In this document: positions 11,398-22,707 of the stretch, in pieces | How the letters are laid out: each line of letters begins with the position of its first letter | Numbering within the stretch: the first letter of the stretch is position 1 | NCBI GenBank assembly: GCA_040437565.1 | Contig: JBDOQK010000039.1 | Location: forward strand, 62,001-126,000 | Direction: 5' to 3' | Length of the DNA: 64,000 nucleotides | Source: Albugo candida | Lineage: Eukaryota > Oomycota > Peronosporomycetes > Albuginales | Program-made: the position numbers and the translations under genes | The notes under the pieces: generated by a model | Seen by the model: only the letters and a program-made list of their open reading frames with translations | What the model was told of the DNA's origin: nothing | Databases searched by the model: none

Positions 11398-11496
11398 CGT
11401 CTCAATGTGCTTCAGCTGAGCGTCTTATAAACCTAGTTTCGTGCGCGAGAAAAACGCAGTTTTTCCCGGTGGCTGGTAGGGTACACTGATATGATC

Positions 11497-12005
11497 CTAT
11501 CGCGAAAATCCAGTGAAAGCCGTGACCGGGGCAATTCCACCAAGTCGACTGGATGGAAGCTGTCTTAAAGTTGATTGACACATGAACAATGAATTTGGCC
11601 AATGTCCGATTCGCTGTTTGCGCTCGCTCAGGAGAGACCGCATGACTTCAAGCACCTGATGATTCATTACCTCCACCGTTCCATTTGCCCACGGCAATAC
11701 GCCGGTGACGAAATGATGTTTAGCACTCAACATTTTTGTAAATTCTCCATGACTTCATCCGATAACCATCATAGAACCACACCATGCCGCTTAAACCAAT
11801 CCAGGAGCGCCTGGACGGTCACCTCCGTGTTCGCCATACTTGTTGGTATCAGCTCGCAGAATCCACTCATTCCATCTTTTAATATCAATGCGTAACAGAA
11901 TCCATGGAATTCTTCAGACATGATCAAGAAATAAAAGTGCAGTATTTCGTTGAGTTTAGTGCATGAAGCTGATTCGCACAGATTAGTAAACGATGAAAGC
12001 ACCAT
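11497..12005 (-). pseudogene. Integrase core remnant (Ty3/gypsy)
   Basis: Two frames joined by a frameshift carry the integrase catalytic core. The first (from 12005) has HFYFLIMSEEFHGFCYALIL, then DGMSGFCELIP and LLDWFKRHGV. The second (from 11733) has HHFVTGVLPWANGTVEVMN, then SRLGGIAPVTAFTGF. The second-Asp and Glu region near PWANGTVE is recognisable, but the frame breaks make it non-functional. Confidence 0.75.
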
Positions 12006-12236
12006 GCCTCTCTCGTGCCTTTGAAGCTATATCAAGTGGGTTGATCGATATAGCAACATGCATTTCGTCCTGTAGCTTTACGGGAATGCCGACAACGGCA
12101 AATCTACTTAGCACTTGACCTGAGAAACCGTTGGATACTCTATTCTTACCAGATCGCGGAATCGATAGACTGATGGATGCATAAAATTGGTGGTTGGGTG
12201 GCAACTACGTGTCAAATCTATATTGGCAATCGGGAA

Positions 12237-13252
12237 GGGCAACATTTTTACCGACAATGGCATGAGAGGTCATGATTTCTTGTTTGTCCTAGTCTCACAT
12301 CTGAAATTTTCATGCGGGGGACAATGATCGCTATAGTATGAACGCAAGGATTGATTGTTATCCCAATGACGCGCTCATGACGACCGTCTCGCACCAGAGC
12401 AAACCATTCACGGTATTTGTGAAACTGAGTCGTGGGTAGTCTACTCCATGACGGATAAACTGGACTGTAGTCACTCGTAGCGACCGAGCAGACAAAATCA
12501 TTGCACGTATACCATACTTGTTTCTCATGTACGAGTCGTTATTTGGTGAGCACAGACTGACACACCAAGGTCTTCATCGCTCGAGCACTTTGTAGGCTTG
12601 ATGGACATCGCAGCATTTCAAAACACCCTACCTGAAATGAACAGAGTAGTGGCTCAACAGTCGTACAAGTCTGTGGTCAAATTAGGAAACATTANNNNNN
12701 NNNNNNNNNNNNNNNNNNNNNNNNNNNNNNNNNNNNNNNNNNNNNNNNNNNNNNNNNNNNNNNNNNNNNNNNNNNNNNNNNNNNNNNNNNNNNNGGGCAA
12801 CATTTTTACCGACAATGGCATGAGAGGTCATGATTTCTTGTTTGTCCTAGTCCCACGTCTGAAATTTTCATGTGGGGGACAATGATCGCTATAGTATGAA
12901 CGCAAGCATTGATTGTTATCCCTACGACGCGATCATGACGACCGTGTCGCACCAGAGCAAACCATTCACGGTATTCGCGAACCTGAGTCGTGGGTAGTTT
13001 ACTCCATGACGGATAAACTGGACTCTAATCACTCGTAGCGACCGAGCACACAAAACCATTGCACGTATACCATACTTGTATTTCATGAACGAGTCATTAT
13101 TTGTTGAGCACAGACTGATAAACCAAGGTCTTCATCGCGCGAGCACTTTGTAGGCTTGATGGACATCGCAGCATTTCAAAACACCTTATCTGAAATGAAT
13201 AGAGTAGTGGCTCAACAGTCTTACAAGTCTGTGGTCAGATTAGGAAACATTA
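12237..13252. repeat. Two diverged 458-bp copies around a gap
   Basis: Bases 12237-12694 and 12795-13252 have equal length and differ at scattered positions. The 100-N gap at 12695-12794 sits between them. They lie upstream of the integrase on its strand, but no reverse transcriptase motif is visible in any frame. Confidence 0.85.
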
Positions 13253-13935
13253 GATTTCGAAGCATTGCTATTTGCCACAAATTTTTTCTACCGTTTTCTT
13301 CTCGTAACCAAAAGTGATACAAACAAGACGTGCTGATATCTACGTGACGCGGATCTCTTTTACTGAGTCGTTATCCACCACATGACCTTCTTGCCGGCAT
13401 TCCTTTCCACCATTAAGAAGCTCGTGTAGTGATTGCCTTGCTAGTGGGTACTTTCACTCTTGAATGATCCCAAGTCGTCAAGTCGAAGCGCTTGTACAAC
13501 GGAATCCATTCAGATAACTCGCTGGCATCCTGGAAGTCAGTCTAATCACATATGTGCTCAGTCTCCACTAGCAGCAGTGTGCTCACTGGCTACTTTCACA
13601 GCTTTTAAGACATAGTATGCGTGCGTGCGCACATCAAACACATATCGCAAAGAAATGTGCTACTTCCCACGTACATTAGTGATCGATATCCGCTCGGAAA
13701 TGTCGCAATGTCTTACTTCGTTTTCAGAATCGAATGGAATTCGAATCGGACGTGCCTACTACTATGCGAGAGTATTTACTTTGAGTACATGGAGCCGAAA
13801 TGAACACGAGATATGCATATCAGATCAGTGCGATTAATTTCGAGCTATGCTTGAAGTCTGGTTGCTTAAATTTTTCGTTGGATACAACCATGACAGAAAC
13901 TAAGCGGCTACTGTTACTACCTAATCAAAGGGTGC
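13253..13935. other. Intergenic stretch, possible retroelement edge
   Basis: On the minus strand, 13280-13560 contains a short coding-like run (with EWIPLYKRFDLTTWDHSRV) interrupted by stops. It may be the 5' part of the decayed element. Nothing else is recognisable. Confidence 0.3.
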
Positions 13936-15150
13936 TCAAGCATCCCCCATTCCCAGCAAATTTTCTTGAATCAACTCATTCATGCTCCAGCCATAATTGA
14001 TTGTCAGTGGATCTGATGCTCTCCAGGACCAGAATGTAGTGCCACAAGCGGCTCGCTTGAAAGCATTTTTCTGAACATTACCGAAATTGGTAAGAGTTTC
14101 TCGACGGGCTTCAAAGTTTGCCGAGTCACTTGAATCCATGCTCCATTCACCTATGAATAGACAGTTTCCAGTCCAAGCAGCGATGTCACTTCCCTTCTTA
14201 TTTACGGATTCCAAGACTTGGTCCATGTTTTGGTTCTCATAACCCCATTTGAAGTACGGATGCCATTCATGCCAGACATTGTACGTGGTTCTCATAAAAT
14301 TTTGCCAGCCATGATTATTATCTTGTTCTGTGAGCATCGGACAAAGTATGAGAATGCAACTGTCTCCCGTACTTCGGATCGCTTGATAGGCTGCATTATA
14401 GAAGTTTTTCACGTCTTCAACTTTGGTTGGATATTCAGGCTCATTCATCAGTGTCATGCCCAAAAAGCTGTCACTACTTCGATATCGTGCTGCGATGAAC
14501 TTTGCCCATTCCAAAGAGGCCTTCTGAGCTTCTGGATCGTTACTCCATTGAGGATTCTGGAATTCTTTTGCAGCACTATGGTCCCTTCCATTCTGGCTAT
14601 TAACATGTCCATGAAGACTGACAATGACAGCAACATTGTACTTCACTGCCCAGTCAAATATCAATCTATCAAGGTATAAAAGTCCTCCAGGCGTGTGAAC
14701 TGAAATATCTTCTTGGATATGCGGAGCCACAGGGACGAGATTTTCAGTGATCCAGTACCCAGTCGACACACGCACCAAGTTCATTCCAGATGCGGCAATT
14801 TTGGCAATATCCTGCTCGGTGATCCAAGTTTCTCGATGTTTCACAACAAGAGGGTCAGCCACCTGATGGCCAAGAGCTTTCATTATTCTGTATTCTCCCT
14901 GCTTCTGGGTAGCTTCATCAAAATTCTTCCAGAAGTCTGAGCCTTGGGTCATCCATGACTCCAGGACAAGCCAGCCTCCCAGATTCACACCCTTTGAGCG
15001 AACCTTTCCCTCCCGTATATCCCATTGGACGTGTCGTTTTTGCTGAGGATTATTCCATGGACCTGGATTGTACGCTGGAGGATTAGACGGATATTGATAA
15101 TTCGCAAACGATTGTGTACAGAGTATCGGAATCAGTATACATGTTTTCAT
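13936..15150 (-). CDS. Secreted exo-1,3-beta-glucanase-like glycoside hydrolase (GH5)
   Basis: A single-exon 404-aa enzyme expected to hydrolyse beta-1,3-glucan outside the cell, used in wall remodelling and mobilisation of oomycete glucans. Residues 1-16 form a signal peptide. Family landmarks in order are GVNLGGWLVLESWMT (54-68), a VSTGYWI motif near 128, the acid/base Glu237 in TLMNEPE, and the nucleophile Glu335 in FIGEWSMDS. The conserved FWSW is near the end. The start has the signal peptide directly after the ATG. The beta-1,3 specificity is from similarity to the Exg1-like branch. Another beta-glucanase activity is possible. Confidence 0.88.
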   Translation of the reverse strand: MKTCILIPILCTQSFANYQYPSNPPAYNPGPWNNPQQKRHVQWDIREGKVRSKGVNLGGWLVLESWMTQGSDFWKNFDEATQKQGEYRIMKALGHQVADPLVVKHRETWITEQDIAKIAASGMNLVRVSTGYWITENLVPVAPHIQEDISVHTPGGLLYLDRLIFDWAVKYNVAVIVSLHGHVNSQNGRDHSAAKEFQNPQWSNDPEAQKASLEWAKFIAARYRSSDSFLGMTLMNEPEYPTKVEDVKNFYNAAYQAIRSTGDSCILILCPMLTEQDNNHGWQNFMRTTYNVWHEWHPYFKWGYENQNMDQVLESVNKKGSDIAAWTGNCLFIGEWSMDSSDSANFEARRETLTNFGNVQKNAFKRAACGTTFWSWRASDPLTINYGWSMNELIQENLLGMGDA

Positions 15151-15495
15151 GTTGACTCTACTTTGATTGATTGGGAATGGTGATCAATCTAAGTTCACGA
15201 CTAATTTCCTCCATTCCCAAACGCTTCCATTAACGTACAGTCGTAACAAGCCAACTGGAGTAGGGTAGCGAAAAGATTCGGTTGTAATGACTAGAGTTAA
15301 GTCATGACTGGAACTTATAAGACACATTTTATCGAACTTTTTTCGCCACGTCGTTGCCTCACTTTGTAACGATTCAACAGTCATGAAATCCAATTAGCGT
15401 ACAAATGTGTTGACGTATTGTAATTTAGTCAGTCCGCACATGCAATCAGTACGAAATGGCGACGATTTTACCGAATATGGTGAAGGCGTCGCTTG
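15151..15495. other. Promoter and spacer between the glucanase and Fic genes
   Basis: This 345-bp stretch lies upstream of the glucanase ATG and downstream of the Fic gene stop. A 69-codon minus-strand open frame at 15184-15393 has a beta-strand-like composition, but no acceptor site joins it convincingly to the Fic gene. Confidence 0.35.
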
Positions 15496-18400
15496 TTAAA
15501 ACCACATGGACACGTTTTCTTTCCGTCCGATATGCGTCCTATTTCTTCGATTCTGACGCTTGGAATTGTACGCCACTTCCATTGTTATCACCGCTCGATG
15601 CAGATACTCATCCAATTGTAATGTTTTGTCGCTGGATCGGAACAAAGCAGGAAAACCATGTTTCAATGCGATAAAATTGCCAAGTAATCTCGCGATTCGC
15701 CCATTTCCGTCGATAAATGGGTGGATGTAGAATACCAAAGCAGCATATAAGTAATACGCCCGTAGCAACGGGTACGCTTTACATTTACTTTTCGCTTGGC
15801 TTGGTTCCCTTTCCAGAGTCTTAAAGACATGCGCTAGTCCTTCTCTTAATTCCGTTGCTGGCATGAAAACACGATAAATTCGGGAGGTCGCATAACCCAC
15901 AGCTGCATGATCCCGAATCATTCCTCCACATGTTCCACTTACAACAACGCGATGTAATGCACACATTTGGTCGAGCGTGATATCGTGCTCGTCATCGGCT
16001 TGTAACATCTGATTCAACATGCCCACGATCTCATCGCGACTTGACGTGAGCCCTACAATCCCTCGACTTTGCGTATCGTGAGAAGCACCTATCGTTTCGT
16101 ACACTTGGCTCGAGGTGAAGACTTTGGGTATGCTGTAATTAGCCAACGCAACATCAAGCACGACCTCCTGCTGCTCGAATGCGTCGTATTTCAATTGGAG
16201 ATGCTCGAACAAGGAGGAAATCGTACGGAAGACGGGAGATCGTATCAGATGCAGAAAAACTAGAGATTTATATAAGAAATTGATGAGTCGTCAAAAAAGG
16301 TTGCTCACCTTGCTCGTGAGACGCAAAGTGACCTGAAACAGTTCTTGGTCTTTCCGCTAATGCGATCCTTTTAGTTGGTACTCCATCTTGCTCGCGGTGG
16401 ATATGGCCTATAGACGCTTTTAGTGTGTTTCTTTCTTAACCACAAGCAAAGGTTACCGGGCACGTTGTATTGGCACAGAACACATTCTTGTTTCGGGGAG
16501 ATGTCTGTGATCATTTCTTCTTGCTGTATCTTCACTGAGTGGAGAAGAATCTCTCTCCATTGAGGATTCAAAGAGCGCATACACTTGTAAATTCTCGATA
16601 ATAATCCATTAATATCCAGCAGGATGGTACCTGCTGTTGGACTCACAGCTTGAAGATACTCGAGAGAATAAATAAGCCGAAAGAATAGATCCCAAGTTGA
16701 CCGAGCAGTATCTCGAAGAAGACTCTTTTGAATTGCATCCTGGCTAAATTTCTCCGTTTCGAATAGTCCAAAGGTTCCCTTTTCAACCAGGCTCACCATA
16801 CCTCGTAACAGAGGCAGTACAGCCTACATAGTGTATGAGTGTTGCAATATGATTGAAGTTGGGTGGTGATTGTACGGTGTGATCTTCACTGCTCATAGAT
16901 ATCGCAAGAAGATGAACGTGTTCAAATAGTTCCCATTCCAGAGCTAATAGCAATATATGCCTGTGCATTTCTATAAGTACAGCATTAGGTCGACGTTTGA
17001 CGACTAGACGAGTGACGTACGAGTATCAGCTTTGCAGTCCAAATGTTCATTGTTCGTAGTGATTGCTTCGAGTAGCGTTTGACAATATTGGAATCGAGAA
17101 ATCGTGTGCGGTGGTGAATCCAATCTGCAAGGTTGTACATGACTTCGAGCGTTGTGTACTTCCTGGATCGAATTGGTCAAATCTTGTTTCAGAATTAGCA
17201 ACGCTGTGACGGAGCGAAGCAATTGCTGGACTCGATACATCTCTGTCCCAGCAATTTCTTGATCGCATTCTCTCGAGTACCATGAAAATACAGCGACAGT
17301 TGACATTTTGTAGATCATTGGAGCTGATAGCACCATCTTGATTCCAGCTCTACGAGCGTGTGGAAGAAGGAAGAAGTCAGACTGTGCTGTTCCTTCAACT
17401 TGAAGATGTTCGGGTTGTCGAAAGCTAAATACACGACCTACATGACCTTGACCCGGATCAATCATCAGATTTGCTGCGGCCTTGCGAAACATTTGGATAT
17501 GATTGGGACAACCACGATTTTGTTGAGTTCTTCCCAATGTTGCTAACTGTCTTTCCATCGGATCAGTCAGATCTTTGACCTGAGGCCTATTCCCCAAACC
17601 GAAATCATTCTTGCGATTGCGATACCACACATTTTGTGCCACAAGAACGCAGCTGTTCATTTCCAAACGCACGGGACAAAAGACCAGACCCATCATCCAT
17701 TTATCCTATAAATAAGATTCTTGCTATGACGATTTCATGTTGAAGCATTCCTCCTACCTGCGCTGCGACACGAAGGACAAACTCGAAGGCAGAGTGCAAT
17801 ATGTGCATATCTATATCTTCCACAGCAAGTGGACTTAATTCTCCAAATTCTGTTGCCTGTTGCTGAGTAAGATATCGCGCCACATCGTTGTGAGCAAAAT
17901 GTATAGCTTCTGAGAGTGGTGAACTTCCCCATCGGTCCAACACATTAACGTTTGATCCACAATCCACCAAGTATTTGACAATCTCCATATGACCTTCAGC
18001 ACTGGCAACATGCAATAAGCTTCTCAGATCATAGTCTTGAATATTCGGGCTGACATGATTTGGAACGAGAAGTCGAATCTTTCCTAATTCTCCCAATCTT
18101 GTTGCCTGATATGCACTAAGGAGCTGAGGATGAAGCTCAAGTCCCTCTTTTCTGGATGAATTTAAGCGGTATGTGGACCTGTCATGAAAGTTTTGGAGTA
18201 ACTCAGCAATTGATCCGAGTTTCTTTTCATAAGCAATGCTTAAAGGCGAGCGGTTCCTGTAGTCAATTGCATCGATTTCCGCACCTGCTGACAGCAGTAA
18301 TTCCACCACTCCAATTTGTCCGTGTTCCGCTGCTATGTGAAGGGAGGTGCGCCCGGACGAATCTCGTACATTCAAGTCTGCCCGACCCAGCCATCTCTCT

Positions 18401-18943
18401 TTGATTCTGTCTGTGTCACCCCCTCGAACAGCCTCAAATAGCATCCCCACGTCCTCAGATGGCACCTCAGATGAGGTCTTCTCACGATGAATTCGAGAGG
18501 CACGGGCAGGAAGACGCGTTTCTCTGAAGTGATTGAGCGCCTTTTGCGTAACAGATCCTTCTGTCGCATAATCGATAGCTAACTTTCCCCACCTATCATT
18601 GGCATCCACCGAGGCTCCAAACTGAAGTAAAAGATCCACAGCATCCTTTTGTTGTTCCTTTATAGCCCAATGCAAAGGCGTCCTAAACATCCGAAGCTCA
18701 ATACGGAAAATGATCGCATTAGCTTGAAATGAATGAGCACAACCTCAAGTCCTGATCTGTTGTGTTAATATCTACACCAGAGTCGCAAAGACGCTTTAAT
18801 AATTCGAGGTTTCCCATAGAAGCAGCCCATATGAGCGCGCTGTGATCTTTCGTCAGATGAAAGCCCTCTGTATGCTCTGCTGCACACGTAGCGACTGCAG
18901 TGTCATCTTTATGATTGTCCATAAACAAGTGTTTTAAACTCAT
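15496..18943 (-). CDS. Ankyrin repeat - GAF-like - Fic domain protein
   Basis: I infer seven exons: 18744-18943, 17758-18682, 17021-17705, 16876-16970, 16457-16823, 16309-16407 and 15496-16259. They sum to 3135 bp, 1044 aa, in one frame. Introns are 49-61 bp. Residues ~30-375 are ankyrin repeats (TPLHWAI, TSLHIAAEHGQIGVVELLL, LLHVASAEGHMEIVKYLVD). Residues ~440-530 look like a GAF domain (GHVGRVFSFRQPEHLQ). A helical region follows. The C-terminus is a Fic domain with the complete motif HPFIDGNGRIAR at 970-981 (catalytic His970). Fic enzymes transfer AMP, UMP or phosphocholine to hydroxyl side chains. Ankyrins would select the target and GAF could sense a ligand. The fusion of these three parts is inferred from splice sites, not from one open frame. 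Confidence 0.82.
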
Positions 18944-20918
18944 TCACAGATTATAATCTGCTGGCTAAGAAGAGATTCTGCTTCTGGTGCCACACAGTGG
19001 CAACACGAAAAACTGAGTCAGCACGTAAGCTTTCTTTGGATAAACAAGCGCGACGAGTACCCTCTTTTGAGCCAGCAGTTCAACACACACAGCGATTGGA
19101 AAGTCTCAGCGCCTGTGTAAGTGGATGACAGTGTTTGGTAGTCGTAGTTAGCACGAAAATAGGATCATGAATATATTAATCACAACAGAGATTATCTTTG
19201 CAAATTGACATGTTCCGTCTACTTCTAAAAACAACTGTGGAATGGAAATCGTATCAACCATTTGTTTAGGCTAAGAATTCGATATTTGAGTCGGATGGCT
19301 ACCATAAATATCATCGTGTGGTGAGTTTTGGATTTTCTACTTGGAGCCTTGGTATTCGAGTAGTGCAGCAAGTACTATATCCTTGAGCTGTGCTTTACGT
19401 ATGTCCAATTGATTATGTTCAGAAAGTGTATCAACCAGTCAACATAATTACTTTGGATAAAGAGAAGCGATTGCCTCAACCTCTCAATTGCTGATGGGAG
19501 TGCTTTCTTTTTATGAGAATCGCATTGACTGCATGCCGACTGAAAAAAACAACGAGTCACGTTGCATGGCATGGGTTCAAGGAGGTCGCTAAAAGCCAAT
19601 ATAGTTCGGAGGTGGAATTGCACTATCCTAAAAATATTATCGTTGAACAAAAATATGCGCGACATATCCGTTTGTTTATAAATGCCGATCAATAGTGTTA
19701 CTCACGCTACTATCTTCGTTCCCCTTTCGATGTATTTGCGTGAAAGCACTGGCGGGCCTGTCTGTTTGTCGACGGAGGCTGTGCTACTTATTTTTTGCTT
19801 ACTGGTAAAATGACGAGATGACGAAGGAATAAGCCAGCTATCACGCAGCGCCTGACTGAGTTCGATGACGATAGGGCAGCGATACAGAAGTTGCGAAAAA
19901 CTACGTTTTCAATATACCACAGCAGACCAAGTATTTGGACAAGCTTACGGACAACACCCCATAAAAGTCAGAGCAATATGGGTGACTGCTTCCTCCCCGT
20001 AATCACGCTTCTAAATCATTGTTACACAATTCGCTGCTCAAAATCAGACTTATTTGGGACTCATATACTTAGTGCAGCCATGCTTTGTCGAGATTGATAG
20101 CAATTGGAATTACTCGTGTCGTCAGACTTCGCCGCAGAGGTATACAATCTTCATTGAACAAGCCGTCCATTCTCCTCTTTTGTATTCACTTTGATTCAAA
20201 GGGACCCAGCGGTCGCTGCTTGAGTAATGTCAAAGTCCGTGCAACGAATTTGTACTGATATCTAGAATATCAGCAAGCAGAGCACATCACATACATGAGG
20301 ATTGGCGCATACAACGTCCAGCAATTCTGCCCAATTTATACGCCTGGTCCTTTACAGTTGTTAGAGCCAGAATTTCAGATCACGTCATCATTTGGAAAGC
20401 CTACACGCCGTGCGATGATGTGACAAATTTATTCATCCGAGCCCTAAGTGTTGGATGCTTTATGCACTTCCGTACAAGTAGACCTCACCATTGCGACATG
20501 AGACAATTAAGCGGGTGGTTGGCACCAAGTTGAGCATATCCAATCATCTACCAAATCACTAGAGAGCATCGAGATCCTACTATTGAACTACCGTATCGTG
20601 CCCAAAATCCAGTCATAAAGAGGGGACGGGTATCATGAATGATTACGTCAAATTTCTCCAATAAATGTAAAAGCAAGGGTAGGGCTCCGGCTGCATCACG
20701 AAATACAGTAATCATTGGTGAGTGGTGAGAACTTGATCCGTGCCAGCCATACAAATTGCAAGTACAAAAGTGTCATAGCCAACGAGCAATAAAAAAATAC
20801 GACGCAGCACACAACACAACACAGAATAAAAAAAGGGAAACAACACGACAATCACAAATAACGGCATTTCAAATATTGATACAAGAGTGATTGACACGCA
20901 TTCAAGTACACTTGACGC
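18944..20918. other. Long intergenic region
   Basis: About 2 kb with no recognisable gene. A plus-strand frame at 19513-19695 and a minus-strand frame at 20548-20754 (with DAAGALPLLLHLLEKFDVII) look weakly coding-like, but neither has a start, partner exons or a family I recognise. The right end must hold the promoter of the zinc repeat gene. Confidence 0.35.
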
Positions 20919-22420
20919 ATGTCTCCTAGAAAATCTTATTCGAACGGATCGACACAATCGTGTCGCTTCAACGATTGCAATAACATGGCTATCATTGGTA
21001 CCGACAAATGCTCTTTTCACAAAAATCGACGCCAATGCATAATCGATGAATGTACAAATCAAGTGTACGCTCGTAAGCTCTGTGTCCGTCACGGTGGAAA
21101 GAAACAATGCCAGGCCGATGGATGCAAAGCGCACGCCCGAGGAGGTGGATATTGCCTACAGCACGGTGGTTTCTCCGTTAAGCGATTTTGTACAGTTGAT
21201 GGATGCAAGAAACAAGCGCATGCTCGTCAGAAATGTGTCCGTCATGGAGGAGGTAGACGGTGTCGGATCAACGGGTGCATGCAGCATGCTCGTGCCGGAG
21301 GTATATGTAATCGTCATTCACACGACCATAAATGTCGAATTGATGGCTGCATGAAAGTCGCTCAACATCTTGGCTCCATATGTTTTCATCATGCTATGGA
21401 GCTCCGAGCGGAAGGCAAAATCGCATTCCAAGACAACCTTGGTGAAACAACGCATTTCATGCATAAGAAAAAGAAAGTTGACATTACTCAAAAGATGCTA
21501 GAGTTGCCAGATCCATCTCCAGAACACCCAGCACAATCCATATGGGCACGTAATGACTGCTTTCATCAGCAGTATTATCCAAATACGTCAGTGAATGTAC
21601 CAGACACCACGTGTAGGAAAGAAAGCTCACGACCCGAAAGAGGTATGTGGTCTGAACCACTGCTTCCTTCAATGGGCAAGATTGCAACGAGTAGCAATCT
21701 CATTTCGCCTTTGCTATCTTCGTCGNNNNNNNNNNNNNNNNNNNNNNNNNNNNNNNNNNNNNNNNNNNNNNNNNNNNNNNNNNNNNNNNNNNNNNNNNNN
21801 NNNNNNNNNNNNNNNNNNNNNNNNNATTCACTGACGTATTTGGATAATACTGCTGATGAAAGCAGTATTATCCAAATACGTCAGTGAATGTACCAGACAC
21901 CACGTGTAGGAAAGAAAGCTCACGACCCGAAAGAGGTATGTGGTCTGAACCGCTGCTTCCTTCAATGGGCAAGATTGCAACGAGTAGCAATCTCATTTCG
22001 CCTTTGCTATCTTCGTCGTTAATATCCAAGCTACGCTCTTCTCAGCCCAAGAATTCGACGGAAGGATACCCTACCGAGTCACATCACTGTGCAAACTATG
22101 AACCGTCTCCAGCATACTCTGTCGGGGACAGTACGGGATCTCACTATCATAAAAAATCTGGCGAGGATGATTTGGAGTACATTCTGAATTCTTATTCAAA
22201 ATTGATTTCCCCAGCTGCAATGTCGTATCCAGAACACACGTCCAGAAACCTCTTTCCCGGAATCCCTCATTCGAGCCCGAGTTTGCATACTACCAATGAA
22301 AAGGATATAGTTGAAACTCCAACAACTTCTGCACCACCGCTCGTCCGCCTCAACTCATTATTACCACCGGCACCTGGTATCATCACTGGCCAAATTCCTC
22401 GAAGTCATCATTATGGATAG
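20919..22420 (+). CDS. WRKY19-like Cys/His zinc repeat protein (broken by an assembly artefact)
   Basis: With one flank copy and the gap left out (20919-21725 followed by 22019-22420), the frame is intact: 1209 bp, 402 aa. Residues ~15-155 hold about six short zinc-knuckle-like repeats of the form C-x4-GC-...-C-x2-H, for example CQADGCKAHARGGGYCLQH and CRINGCMQHARAGGICNRH. These repeats are abundant in oomycetes, usually labelled WRKY19-like, and are presumed to bind nucleic acid. The C-terminal half is Ser/Pro-rich and low-complexity. The 158-bp flank copies (21568-21725 and 21861-22018) differ at one base. Confidence 0.8.
21726..21825. other. 100-N gap with duplicated and inverted flank
   Basis: Right of the gap, 21826-21860 is the reverse complement of about 21563-21598, and then 21861-22018 repeats 21568-21725. 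A fold-back at a contig end plus an unmerged overlap explains both. Confidence 0.9.
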
Positions 22421-22707
22421 CGAGCTTCTCATTGTCAATTTCTCCAAGCACATCACAACGGCTTTCTTGCGGACTAGTAGTGAGCGAGCGAAAAGATCAC
22501 GTGGCAAAGGATCATCGCTTCAATAGCTCAACTTCTAAAGCACGCACTGCCACCGCCCAGAAGTTCTCCCAACTCTGAGCACTTGCATTCTAGAGACACG
22601 TTAAGTAATTATATATAAACCCATTGCGATTTCTTACACTCAACTGTTTTGTCTCACGTCGCTTAGGTGTTTTGTGTTTGTTGCTCGTACCCCGAGAAGA
22701 TTTCGCG
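22421..22707. promoter_or_regulatory. Spacer with IFT22 promoter
   Basis: This 287-bp stretch lies between the zinc repeat stop and the IFT22 ATG. An AT-rich TATA-like tract near 22608-22620 (attatatataaa) lies about 90 bp before the ATG. Confidence 0.35.

Larger units (their letters stand above)
6489..13252 (-). mobile_element. Decayed Ty3/gypsy-like LTR retrotransposon cluster
   Basis: A minus-strand patchwork of broken gag, aspartic protease, integrase and chromodomain segments, all with stops or frame breaks. Reading leftward on the minus strand, the order is: integrase and chromodomain (12005 to 10740), gag copy B (10515 to 9626), gag copy A (9457 to 8573), protease (8217 to 7900), and a second protease copy (7373 to 7053). 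I see no reverse transcriptase YxDD region, no RNase H and no intact LTR pair. Several segments occur twice across gaps with a few percent divergence. This suggests alleles or old duplicates rather than a live element. Confidence 0.75.

Noticed and set aside
15184-15393. Possible extra C-terminal exon for the Fic protein
   Set aside because: No acceptor with the right phase joins it to the Fic exon, and the Fic frame already ends normally after the domain.
19375-19695. Overlapping open frames on both strands as a small gene
   Set aside because: Neither has a family resemblance, splice partners or a convincing start.
20712-21134. Hydrophobic minus-strand open frame opposite the zinc repeat gene
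   Set aside because: Overlaps the clearly coding Cys/His repeats. Its hydrophobicity follows from the opposite-strand codons.
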